NCBI RefSeq assembly: GCF_030272615.1
Contig: NC_081405.1
Coordinates: forward strand, 648,247,420 to 648,311,419
Direction of reading: 5' to 3'
DNA length: 64,000 nucleotides
Origin: Cryptomeria japonica
Lineage: Eukaryota > Streptophyta > Pinopsida > Cupressales > Cupressaceae
The notes under the pieces were generated by a model. The model searched no databases and was not told the origin of the DNA. It worked only from the letters and a program-made list of their open reading frames with translations. The translations under genes were made by a program, and so were the position numbers. Positions 11,770 to 22,363 of this stretch are shown piece by piece. The first letter of the stretch is position 1, and each line of letters begins with the position of its first letter.

Positions 11770-12045
11770 TTCCTCATCGTCATCATCGTCGTCATCATCA
11801 TCATCGTCATCGTCGTCGTCATCATCATCGTCATCATCGTCATCGTCGTTATCATCATTGTTGCCGTTGTCATCATCATCGTCGTCATCATCATCATCGT
11901 CGTTATCTCCCTCATCTCCATGTGAATTGGATGACTTCGAAGAAGACTCATCACTATCTCTATTAGAGTCACTGCTCCACTCAACATCCACATTCATATC
12001 CTCCTCACTCTCACCTTCCTCCGCCCCATCAATCATTGTTGCCAT
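11557..12045 (-). CDS. Acidic poly-Asp C-terminal tail of PMD remnant A
   Basis: Open frame of 162 codons starting MATMIDGAEEGESEEDMNVD. It continues through a Ser-rich stretch into about 60 nearly uninterrupted Asp residues encoded by an (ATC)n tract on the plus strand, then ends EDVLVGEDVVKIPNP. Copy B has the same flanks with about a dozen Asp residues. It is likely the disordered C-terminal end of the PMD protein rather than an independent gene. The His- and Ser-rich frames on the opposite strand are by-products of the same microsatellite. Confidence 0.4.
11703..11910. repeat. (ATC)n microsatellite, expanded
   Basis: Pure ATC/TCA repeats from about 11703 to 11770 continue as an imperfect ATC/GTC array to about 11910. 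The homologous tract in unit B is only about 36 bp (17199-17234). The tract encodes poly-Asp on the minus strand. Confidence 0.9.
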
Positions 12046-12698
12046 AGGACCAACCTACTAGTTCTCCCTCCCCTTCAGCCACATCCCAAACATCCACCAA
12101 TCCAACCTCCTCTCCTCCCACCCCTATCCCCTCCATCATCTCCTCCATCTCCATCCCCTCCATCACCTCCTTGATCATCATGCTATCATCTCCACTGTCA
12201 AATCATCTGATCCACTATAGGAATTATAGGAATTGTATGAAGAATAAGTCAATGAGCTTCCCACCAAATGTCATACTATGGTGAAGTTCCTAGATCAATT
12301 ACACATTTACCCCATCTCCACTATATTGACTGCAGATTGTCAAACTCAACATATGTAACTTGAGAAGTGATGCAACCACACCGATCTGAAACCTCACGAT
12401 TAGATCTGGCAATGTATGTGGTGACCTACAATACAATTTGAACCTCACAAAAATTTATCAAAACCTTCTCTAGAAAATGGACATCAACTGATATGTTGTG
12501 AACTCACTGTGCACCTAATCAGATATCTTTGTAAAATATTAATAACATGTTACCAATATAAGGTGTGACCCATACCCCTTTGACAAATGGCCCCTGTATA
12601 CTTATATGCATAAGGCTCCTCTTCCTGCAACAACACATGATCTATAGGCCCGAACATAGAAATGTGCTCCCATGCCTAGACCTGGATGAGCATGATAC

Positions 12699-12778
12699 TG
12701 CAACTGATGAAGCATGCACCTAAATAGACCACTATGTCTGCAACTGATGAAGCATGCACCTAAATAGACCACTATGTG
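12699..12778. repeat. 40-bp tandem duplication in unit A
   Basis: Two adjacent copies of a unit starting CTGCAACTGATGAAGCATGC and ending GACCACTATGT. Unit B has a single copy at the equivalent place (about 18094-18133), so the duplication happened after the units separated. Confidence 0.8.
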
Positions 12779-12916
12779 TATCTGATAATAGAATAATTTA
12801 AATTACTAAATAATGCCAATATATAGTGCACAAATTTTTAATAATTTTTTTGATTAAACAAAATAGGAAGGACCTAAAACCCATTACATAATAACCATTA
12901 AGATGATAGAGAGGAT

Positions 12917-13425
12917 TGTGAGATTTTGCCAAGATTTAGAGGCAATGCAAAGCACAAATAAGAGAGAACAAAATAGATGATAGGAATAAACTGTATTCTA
13001 TCAAGATGCAAAATGTGATCAATTGGCTCATCAATCGTTCAGTAGTTGCCCATACAAACAATGTAGATGAGCCTGCTTATATAGGCAAGGCTATATGGAT
13101 ATTTGAGCACACAAACATGACATGTGGCTCAATAAGAAACAAGGTTAGGTAGGAAATAGGTGTGGGTAGGTAGGATATACAATATAATATTCCACATGAA
13201 GTGGATCACCCACCGAAGGTGGAATTATCACTCCACAATAAGTGGATATGATAGAGTAGTAATAAGATCAACACCATAAAAGGTGGAATTTCTCCTACAC
13301 ACACTATCCCAATGTAGCACAAACAACCAAGTGTCTCATACCCAAACTACTATGAAATGCATTATCCTAAGTAAACTTAAGTAAGGTGTAATAATATCCA
13401 AGATGAATAATTATTTACACCAACA
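12917..13425 (-). repeat. 3' LTR of the 2.84-kb element
   Basis: On the minus strand it starts TGTTGGTGTAAATAATTATT and ends GGCAAAATCTCACA. A TATATAAGC box lies about 130 bp before its 3' end, near 13078. Confidence 0.85.
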
Positions 13426-14237
13426 CCCCCCTTAAGTGCAACTTAGGGGAATGCACTAAAGTATAAAATGCAACTAAGCAATCCAAGACGGGTCCCAAAT
13501 ATGAGGCCATGTTAGGTACCCATGTATAAATGTAAATGCAATCTCCCATAAAGCAAGGAAGGAGAGAAAAACCCAATGGAAAAAAACTCCCCCCCAAAAG
13601 AGAGATGATGAAAGCACAAAATGTTATCAATGATGAATGAGAAGAACAAAATATGTCCCCCCCATAAGAGAGAAGAGAGACCATGAAGCCCCCCCTCAAT
13701 GTTGAATCTCTTGCAAGGATGGTCCAAGATGTTGACCAAAAAATACCTCCCCATAAGGAAGAAAGAGAGTCAATGTTGCACCAATAATGTCAAAGTGTGA
13801 CAAAACCAGGTACTAATGCTGATGACAATGAATCACTCACTACAAAAAAATGAAGATCAGTCATGGAGACAACCTGCTTTGAGCATCATCTGGATACTCA
13901 TAAATGGCAAAAATACTGGTACAATCTAAGTCTCATGGGAGCCATAGACAAATGTGTACAATCTAAGTCTCAACTGGAGCCATGCACCAAGTCTCACAAG
14001 ATATTCCTAATCTATGTGTACAAGAGGATTACATCAAATAGTCAACAATGACAAGATACAAAGAGGTGTGGCACTTTATGATAGTGCGAGTACAACATTG
14101 CTCATGCAAGATCATACAACATGATAGTGCAAATCTGGAAACATGCAAATGATGCCACCAAGAAGCCCTATAGAATACTATAGAAAAAGATGCCTCCGAT
14201 TGGGATGTGGCCAAGAACTATAAAGGAGTTAATCAAT

Positions 14238-14252
14238 CCCCCCCCCCCCCCC
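14238..14252. repeat. 15-bp poly-C tract
   Basis: An uninterrupted run of 15 C inside the non-autonomous LTR element. Its exact length may be unreliable because homopolymers are prone to sequencing error. Confidence 0.7.
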
Positions 14253-14514
14253 TTGACTGTCGGTTGGAAGCACTGCAAGATAGGTATGAAGTGACAAGGA
14301 AAAATTGTGTTCCCAATTTGACTTATTAAATGATATTTTATTTTTAAAATATTTTAAAAACCCATTAAAAACAATTTATTATGCCCAAAAAAAACTTTAT
14401 TAAAAAATTTACTAAAGATAAAAAAACTTTAAAAAAAGTTTTTTTTTTATTATTAAAAATAAGAAAAAGTTTATCTTTTTAATTAAAAAAAAACTTTTAG
14501 AAAAAAAAAAAAAT

Positions 14515-14725
14515 TGTACCCCCCCACACGGGGAGGGGCCCGCAAAGTACTGTGGAACCATTGCAGGTACACTATGGGCCCACAGTGACTGCGGACACCC
14601 GTAGGTACACTGTGGGGCCGTAGTGATTGCGATTACCCACAGATACACTGTGATTACCTGCAATGCCTACGGGGCCATAGGTACACTGCGGTGTACCCAC
14701 ATTGCATGTGGGCACAAAGCCCCCC
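14515..14725. repeat. GC-rich degenerate repeat cluster
   Basis: A roughly 200-bp GC-rich island inside otherwise A/T-tract DNA. The words GTACACT(A/G)(T/C)GG and GATACACTGTG recur about every 30-45 bp, with several short inverted repeats such as GGGCCCACAGTG. Long poly-A/poly-T tracts lie on both sides. Confidence 0.55.
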
Positions 14726-15271
14726 CCAAATTTTTTTTTTCGCCCCCTTTTTAGAAAAAATGAAAACAACAAAAACGCCCCCAATAAATCAAAATTTAAT
14801 TTTGATTTTTTTTTTTTTTTTTTAAATTTCTGAAAAAATAATTAACAAAAAAAAAAAAAAAAAAATCAAACCTATACCTACAAGTCCATACAGTGGGCCA
14901 AAAGGGGGATTTTTTTCAACTCGGGGTAATGGAGACCAATTTTGATGAATTGATAGTTGATCTTGGGGTTTTTGGATCTTTTGAGTGCAATGGTGATGAA
15001 GGATTTGGCCAAATATGCTCCAAAATTGCAAATTGTTGTCGGGACAAGTCAGCACCTTCCACCTTCAAACGGCTCTAGATTTGGCCTCGGATGTTGGATT
15101 TTGACGAAACAAAAGGCAATTCTTAATTTCTCAAACATCCTCAATCCACTCGTGACCTCAAATTTGACCCAACAAGCTCCAATAATAACTTGCAATAGAA
15201 AGTGCCAAAATGCAAAACTCCAAATTTTTCTCAATTAGCAAACCAATGGCACTCTAATGGCTCTGATACCA

Positions 15272-15759
15272 TGTGAGATTTTGCCAAGATCTAGAGGCAA
15301 TGGAAAGCACAAATAAGAGAGAATAAAATAGATGATAGTAATAAATTGTATTCTATCAAGATGCAAAATGTGATCAACTAGATCATCAATTGTTCAATAG
15401 TTGCCCATACAAACAATGTAGATGAGCCTGCTTATATAAGCAAGGCTATATGGATATGTGAGCACACAAACATGACATGTGGCTCAATAAGAAACAAGGG
15501 TAGGTAGGACAAACAATATAATATTCCACATTAGGTGGATCACCCACCGAAGGTGGAATTATCACTCCACAATAAGTGGATATGATAGAGTAGTAATACA
15601 ATCAACACCATAAAAGGTGGAATTTCTCCTACACACACTATCACAATGTGGTACAAACACCCAAGTGTCTCATACCAAAACTACTATGAAATGCATTATC
15701 CAAAGTAAACTTAAGTAAGGTGTAATAGTATCCAAGATTAATAATTATTTACATCAACA
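15272..15759 (-). repeat. 5' LTR of the 2.84-kb element
   Basis: Matches the LTR at 12917-13425 but is about 20 bp shorter, because the stretch around TAGGTGTGGGTAGGTAGGAT is missing. It abuts the primer-binding site at about 15254-15271. Confidence 0.85.
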
Positions 15760-16423
15760 AGGAGTCCCACAAGGGGTGAGACACTAGGAAACCAAAAAAT
15801 CAACTAACAATAGAAAGATAAACAACTACAAAAAAATATAGGGCACCATCAAATCAAATTATTGTTGTTATATGAAGCCTAATCAGACTTAGAGGTTAAG
15901 TTTTCTCCATTGTATCGGTGTAATTTCCCCCCAATTTGTTCAACAAGGGTTTGGTGACAGCGCCTCTTGCGGGGTTGAGGGGTAGCGCCCCACGAGACCC
16001 AAAGGACTTTAATTATTTTATAAAGGCATCGAGTGTTATATTTCTATTGGTTGACATATTGTAACCCTAATTTTGTAACCAAAATAAGTCTTGATAAAAT
16101 GGCTGAGGGTTAGGGTTTTCTGTAGAGAATTTCATAGCATTTTGTAGTGGTATTGAGTTACAAGGAATTGCTTGTTGTAATCAGTTCGATTTACTTCATA
16201 ATAATATTGGACTCTCTGTTTGGTGGGTGTAGCCCGAGTTTGGGTGAACCACGTTAAAATTGTCTCCTATCTATTATTATTTATGTATTTTTCATTCCTC
16301 TATTTAATCATTATTTGCATATAATTGATATTTTTTGCATGCAATTCCTAACAATCATCATGCATATAGAAAAATGAATAAAAAACAAACATATCATGTA
16401 GGGAACCATCAAAATTCCATCTC

Positions 16424-16456
<33 letters not shown>

Positions 16457-16529
16457 TATCAAAAGTGTGTAAGAGAACAATGATACAAAAGCCTTGAAGG
16501 CTCAATAAAAGTGTCTTTCAAGTGTCAAC

Positions 16530-17198
16530 CAGCACTCCCCTATCCTTAGCATGGCCCCATGGCCTTGTCCACTAGAACCTACACCTAGATGACCTAGCAG
16601 TGGTGGAGGTGAACCCATAAAATCCCCACTACTCATAGTACAACTCTATGATTGAAATCAACTCGATGATCTATAAGCCTAATAACTCAACACTCTCTAT
16701 CCAAAATGCACCGCAACCTCATAATGTTGACACTAGTAGGATAACTCACATGCATCCTCAAAAAGATGGTCAGTGATGGAATGGTCCTCTATGCCTGGGG
16801 ACAAATGTCATTATTAGGCATCTATGCTATACTGGGCTCGCCTTATGGCATCATCCCACTCACAATGAAATAGATCTCTCTCAACCACTATTAGATCTCT
16901 CTTTATATGAAGACTATCTCTATCAAAAATAAGAGTATCACGCTCTTGATCCCATGTCTTCTCAGCAACTATATACCTAGCTCGATCCTCTACTCTATGG
17001 AATCGCTCAATAGATAATGCATCCTATAATACCTAAATCTAGACCCTAATGGCCTATGGATTTGGTATCTTAACAACATCCTCTCCCATAATTACATCCT
17101 CCAAATCTGACATCTCATCATCCCTACCACCCTCACCTTGATCTCCATCCACTCCACCAATATCCTCACCTCCAGCTAATGGTACCTCCGCTCCCATG

Positions 17199-17233
<35 letters not shown>

Positions 17234-18290
17234 TCCATGTGAATTGGATGACTCTAAAGAAGACTCATCACTGTCTTTATTAGACCCACCTCTCCCCTCA
17301 ACATCCACATCCATCTCCTCCTCACTATCACCCTCCTCCTCTCCATCAATCGTTGTTGCCATAGGACCAACTTACCAATTCTCCCTCCTCTACAGCCATG
17401 TCCCAAAAATCCACCAATCGAACCTCCTCTCCTCCCACCCCTATCCCCTCCATCATCTCTCCCATCTTCGTCCCCTCCATCACCTCCCTGATCATCATGC
17501 TATTCTCTCCACCATCAACTCATCTGATCCACTATAGGAATTATAGGAATTGTAAGAGGAATAGGTTGATGAGCGTTCCACCAAATATCATACTATGGTG
17601 AAGTCCCTAGATCAATTACACATTTACGACATCCCCACTTTATCGGATGCAGACTGCCAAACTCAACATATGCAACTTGGGAAGTGATGCAACCACACCA
17701 ATCTAAAACCTCAAGAGTAGATCTGGCAATGTATGTGGTGACCTACAATACAATTTAAACCTCACCAAACTTTATCAAAACCTTCTCTAGAAAATGGACA
17801 TCAACTGATATGTTGTGAACTCACTGTGCACCTAATCAGATATCTTTGCAGCTTGCAATATACTAGATGCTCTCCATCATCTATCCACCTGGGGCAACCT
17901 AGATAAGGTTTCCATATAAAGTATTGTAATATACTAATAACATGTTACCAATATAAGGTGTGACCAATACCCCTCTGAAAAAATGGCCCTTGTATACTTA
18001 TATGCATAAGGCTCCTCTTCCTGCAACTGCACATGAACTTTAGGCCTGAACATGACAATGTGCTCTCATGCCTAGACCTGGACAAGCATGATACTGCAAT
18101 TTATCAAGCATGCACCTAAATAAACTACTGTGTGTATCTAATAATAGAGCATCCCCAAAACATAGGGTCCCCATGTATATACTGGACCGTCTCCTATCAT
18201 ACCTACCAACACCCTCCCCCAACCTACTGGGAACCCATGGTACCATTAGTCTGGAACCATTGTACCTATTATTAGGTGGCACATAACAAT
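16530..18290 (-). pseudogene. Plant mobile domain (PMD/MAIN-like) protein remnant, copy B
   Basis: The clearest PMD remnant in the window. From 18188 downward one frame reads VYTWGPYVLGMLYY, then VYLGACLINCS, then LVQV*A*EHIVMF, in which both stops replace the conserved Trp residues of the PMD WAWE motif, then LQEEEPYAYKYT. A shifted frame carries ILQYFIWKPYLGCPRW, and another VHFLEKVLIKFGEV, matching the later PMD motifs in order. The acidic tail follows at 17054-17362. At least two frameshifts and several stops make it a pseudogene. Confidence 0.72.
17054..17362 (-). CDS. Acidic C-terminal tail of PMD remnant B
   Basis: Open frame of 102 codons starting MATTIDGEEEGDSEEEMDVD, with a short Asp run encoded by the ATC tract at 17199-17234, and ending EDVIMGEDVVKIPNP. 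It is collinear with 11557-12045 in unit A except for the poly-Asp length. Probably the C-terminus of the PMD protein, not a separate gene. Confidence 0.4.
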
Positions 18291-21200
18291 TATTAGATCA
18301 TCATAGTCCCACATCATGTGGTCCTAGTTGTTGACTCATTGTTTTGAGATTGGTCAAATTTAAACTTTTAAGTCCTAGCTCAAAGTTGATCTTCTTTTGA
18401 AGTTTTTAAGTTCTGAAGTGCCTAAAATGACCGATTTGTCAACTTCAAAAAGTTCTGATTTTGCAAAGTTTCTCACTTGGAGTTCTTAAGTGCATGAGAA
18501 TGCCAATCCCTCAATTCTTCATTATTTTCTCATGCTCCCACTTTTTATTGGTCAAGAGTGCCACTCACAAACCTCATCATCTATCTTTTGTTTCTAAGGA
18601 AGTTGATTTCTCAATTGTCCTTTACTTTTGTTTACATCATCTACATGATTGACTAGCCAGAGATTTGGGGAATTCCCGACCTACCAACAAGTATGGTACG
18701 TAGTTTTCGGTCTCGCCTAACACTCTGACTTAGAAGAAGCCTTCCCATCTCTCAAGATAGGGTCATGTCAACTCTCGGCTCATGCAATGCATTAAAGTAT
18801 AGCAGGGTGGTGGACATATGGGAATTTGTTAGCATGATGTTTGAGGAGAGTTGGGGGGTACTCTCACCTCCAAAAATAGATGTATATAACATGTGAGGAA
18901 ATTAATACAAGCATGTGGATGAGTCAAAACAAAGTTCAAATAAAAATTTCATTATTCCCTACCACCGGGATTTAATTTCACCTATTTCAAAAAGATAGGT
19001 GGCGAACCTTCTATAAATTTCTTTCTTTAGAAGTTAATCAAGGGAATGGGTACTTGATAAGCTAGAAAATCAATTAAGGGAAGAATAATTTCCAAAATTT
19101 ATGATCATGATGGATGTTTCTCCTATTAACTATGGTGCTTCCAATTACTAACCAAATTCCTATTTTTCCAGCCAGATTTGAATTAGGTACAAAATAAACA
19201 GATCGTCATTGCTTCTTAATTAAACAATGTAGCCTAGAAAGAGAAGACTAGCTATGTTGAATACAGATGAATAAATTTAGCTTTAGAATGAGAGGAAAAA
19301 TAGACTGAAGTTCATAGTCTTCTTTTGTAGAGAATGATTGTTGCGGCCCGAGATTCTATAGCTAAGAGTGATTAAAGCAGGATACATCAAAATGGTCCTC
19401 TTAAGAAATAGCCTTAAACCTATGATGCAACCTGAAGATGATACTTTAGCCAATCCATCACAAGATATCCTTTTCAGATTGACTATTTTAGCATGGGAAT
19501 GCATGAGAAATGAGCATGAACTGGCCCTGGCAATTGTGGTACTGGCTGAAGAAGAAGAGAAAGCTGAAATGATTGATGCCCATATATGACAGGAGATCAT
19601 AGCAGCAGGGAAACTTGAACCTGATGAAGATTAAAAAGGTGGTGTCTTAAATAGTTCAGATTAGTATGAAATTAAGTGTGGGTTTAGTTAAAGTAACTTC
19701 TTCTTTGATATTTTGAAAATAGTTATTTTCAAGACCATTATTTTTCGAGAATATGTTACAATTTTTTTTATATATATGCTACACTTTGTAAAGAATGGGA
19801 GGGGGGAAATATTTTTGTGTTTAGGGGATACAAAATTTGCATTTTTTCCCTGAACAGAAAATACATAAGTATAGTTTTCATGTGGTTTTGAATCAATGAA
19901 TTTTTGAACATAATCTATGAGAGTTAATGAAGTAGCTTTCTGAAATCAATAGAGTTTTCACTATGATAGATGATTGTGCATGCCCTTCTTATGTTGAATG
20001 CATTCCTATTTTAGATTCTTAATAGCATATTTTTTAAAAATGATTGTTCCAGTAATTTTTATTTCACCATCAAAGGATGTTTTTTTTTCATGAATGCCAA
20101 GTGGTGGTGATAATCTTTAGATTTACTAATCTTTGAATTGTTTTCCTTTTGATCCCCAACATACTTTGATATGAGAGTAAGACTCGATTAGAAATTTTTT
20201 CATGTTTTCATTTTTATTTGAGGTTTGTTTGGTTTGGTGAGCCTTGCTTTTTTGGTTAAAAGAATACCCTAGGAAACCATAAAATTATATTATAAGAGGG
20301 AGTTGTACATCCAAAATTTAGAGGAAAGTTATTAATTCAATCAACTTCCCCAACTATTGGTTTTTATTTCTCTTTCATCTCGGGCTTGTTGAGTCAATTG
20401 TAAGATTCTTTTTAGGAAGACAAATCTATTAACCAACACCAACCAATCTCAAAAATTGCCTCAATACCAAGATCATGCATCTCACACTCATAGAACTCAC
20501 ATAAAGTTGCAATCCATAATCTATGATCATAGGTCACTCTCTCACCATGTATGATAATATGGATTATCCTTCATACATCCTCCGAATGCAATTTCCTTTG
20601 ACTGCAAATGACTTGTTCAATTTTGCATTTGTTTAATGTTTTGTTCCAAATTTGATCAAAATAATCAAGAAAATGCAAGACCATAAATGCAATTGCAAAA
20701 CATGAAATGAAATTGTGAAACATTAAAGACAAATGTAAAACACTTATCACAAATACAAAATGACATCAAACATTTGTGAAATACTTAGCGAATGCAAAAC
20801 ACAAATCTCGAATGTGAAATGGTAAAAGAAAATGCAATAAAAATGATATGCAAACATGAAATTTGAAAAAAATTAGAGTCTGAGACAAAATTTTACATCG
20901 ATCGAAATTAGGAAAAATTTGACAAATTGGCCAAAGGTACGTACCATGCCACTAGTACCCCTCTGGATGCTGATACAACTTGATGCACTCATACAGGTGC
21001 TATCGTGCTCCAATGCCCGCCATTACTCTTGAAATGCTCAAAATATGCTCAAAAAATACTAAAAATGTTATGAACTCCTAGAATGAAAATGAGGCAAATG
21101 AACCTAAAAATTTCTATTTATAGCCAAAACTAGCATTTCCCATCATCACGGTCAAATTCAACTTTGAATACCTTGTAGGTGAGTCAAACGAGCTCGAAAT

Positions 21201-21389
21201 CTCACCAAACTAAAAACTGGTGATCTTGATCACATTATCGTTAAATCGATCTTGAATTCAACAAAAAAATGACCAATTTTCCAAGGGGGCACAACTATAC
21301 CCTACCATTTTTGCGGTATGTCAGGGCGGGATTTTCCACTTTTTCTTTGAAACAATGTTACTCAAACATTATCTCAAAGAGGGGCAAAA
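18291..21389. other. Spacer, probably decayed LTR-element interior
   Basis: I see no recognisable protein domain. The right end (to 21389) runs into a polypurine tract, AAAGAGGGGCAAAA, and an LTR, so at least part should be the interior of that plus-strand element. A short open stretch at 19368-19632 is listed separately. Confidence 0.4.
19368..19632 (+). pseudogene. Unrecognised coding-like stretch, possible captured exon
   Basis: A plus-strand frame reads through residues such as LTILAWECMRNEHELAL and LAEEEEKAEMIDAHI. It hits a TGA at 19587-19589, then continues QEIIAAGKLEPDED to a TAA. The amino-acid composition is protein-like (amphipathic, charged) and unlike the surrounding AT-rich DNA. 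I do not recognise it. It could be an exon fragment of a host gene or a decayed element ORF. Confidence 0.25.
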
Positions 21390-22363
21390 TGTAGACACTT
21401 AAAAATGTCCTATTACTAACATCACTAATTATTATTCTATATTAATCAAATAATTCTTTAATTATTCGATTAATCTAACTCTAGTCTTCTAAATTAAATT
21501 ATTTTATTATTTAATTAATCTTGATTATTTACCTTAATTAAATAATCTTTATTATTTAGTTAAATTCAATTTCTAACTTTCCATAAAATTATTTAATTAT
21601 TTAATTTGCTTCCTCTAAATCAAATAAATTTCATTTCCCTCGATTTTCCAATTAATTCAAATTTCTTCTAATTTTGAATTTCTTTTACTTTCTATTAAGT
21701 TGCATTTCATTTCATATTTTCAAAAATCAAAATGCAAATTAAATTGAATTTCATGCTAGTGTCATACATCACATATTAAAATTCTAATTGTCGCTGACTC
21801 AAAGTCTAACTATTAATCAGGTTTTCTGACTAACCAGTTTACTCTCAATCACCCTTTTCTAATAGATCAATCAATTCAACCTCCTCATCAATCAAGTCAG
21901 TCAACTGATGAATCAAAATAGTTAACGAGTCAATCAGTCCTCATGATTATCAATCAAATGAGTTTGACTCTCAATCAAATTGACCAATTCTCTCAATCTC
22001 TCTTGTCTCAATCATTCTCAAATCAATCTCACTCATCCAATCAAACTATCCACAATCTATAAATTTGACTTCAATCCTTCATTTTCAATGTATCACGATC
22101 TTTGAATTCTTGTTGTCGTATTGTAGGTTAGCAGCACAAGTATGAGAGCTAGAACTTTGTAGGAATGAGAAGCACAATGGGAGAAACTTGCTTGACTTCA
22201 ATAGGGGGATTCTAATACTCTCTTTTGATTTGTTTCTTGTTGAATTTCTTAGACATACTCTGATATTGATGTTATGTAGGAATTTGTTAATTAGATTGGG
22301 CTTTTCGCAATTTCCCTTTATTCTAATTAGCAATTAATTTCAATTATTTTCTCCCATACTACA
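21390..22363 (+). repeat. LTR of a plus-strand gypsy-like element
   Basis: It begins TGTAGACACTTAAAAATG after the polypurine-like AAAGAGGGGCAAAA and ends CCATACTACA, giving matched ends TGTAG...CTACA. The first half is rich in AATTATTTAATT words. The start and tract resemble the 3' LTRs of plant Ty3/gypsy elements. The partner LTR is not in the window. Confidence 0.6.

Larger units (their letters stand above)
10153..12786 (-). repeat. Tandem repeat unit A (PMD-bearing)
   Basis: First copy of an imperfect direct duplication of about 2.6 kb. It starts near AAATTACTAAATAATGTC, and the second copy starts at about 12787 with AAATTACTAAATAATGCC. Shared landmarks in order are the GATAGAGAGGA site, a block ending GGGTGAACCACGTTAAAAT, the TATG microsatellite, the acidic-tail ORF and PMD remnants. 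Unit A lacks the segment corresponding to about 18146-18290 of unit B. Confidence 0.75.
11040..12786 (-). pseudogene. Plant mobile domain (PMD/MAIN-like) protein remnant, copy A
   Basis: Minus-strand remnant of a plant mobile domain protein (PF10536-type, often carried by transposons). Upstream of the acidic tail, recognisable pieces include IQVWAWEHISMFGP and LQEEEPYAYKYTGAI, typical of the PMD core, interrupted by stops and frameshifts. The N-terminal VYTWG region seen in copy B is missing at the tandem junction. An open acidic C-terminal segment (11557-12045) and a decayed coding-like stretch down to about 11040 follow. Function in this genome is unknown. Confidence 0.6.
12917..15759 (-). 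mobile_element. Non-autonomous LTR retroelement (2.84 kb)
   Basis: The minus-strand element has a 5' LTR at 15272-15759 and a 3' LTR at 12917-13425. A primer-binding site TGGTATCAGAGCC (initiator Met tRNA type) follows the 5' LTR, and a TTAAGGGGGG polypurine tract precedes the 3' LTR. Flanks are AGGAT (12912-12916) and AGGAG (15760-15764), a 5-bp target duplication with one mismatch; the empty site is preserved in unit A. The 1.85-kb interior has no coding capacity, so it relied on a helper. It is in the same family as the element ending at 1467. Confidence 0.85.
12787..18290 (-). repeat. Tandem repeat unit B, split by an LTR element
   Basis: Second copy of the PMD-bearing unit in the same orientation as unit A. 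It consists of 12787-12916 and 15760 to about 18290; the LTR element at 12917-15759 interrupts it at the GATAGAGAGGA site, which is uninterrupted in unit A near 10270. Unit B reaches further into the PMD N-terminus than unit A. Confidence 0.75.

Noticed and set aside
11682-12061. His-rich and Ser-rich open frames on the plus strand and a Met/Thr-rich frame on the minus strand
   Set aside because: All are other-frame readings of the (ATC)n microsatellite; only the Asp frame is collinear with a non-repetitive counterpart in unit B.
15254-15271. TGGTATCAGAGCC as part of a tRNA gene (also at 42235-42246)
   Set aside because: Each is a short primer-binding site next to a 5' LTR; no cloverleaf surrounds it.
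17196-17601. Ser/Pro-rich plus-strand frames in unit B
   Set aside because: Opposite-strand shadows of the acidic PMD tail and its upstream sequence.
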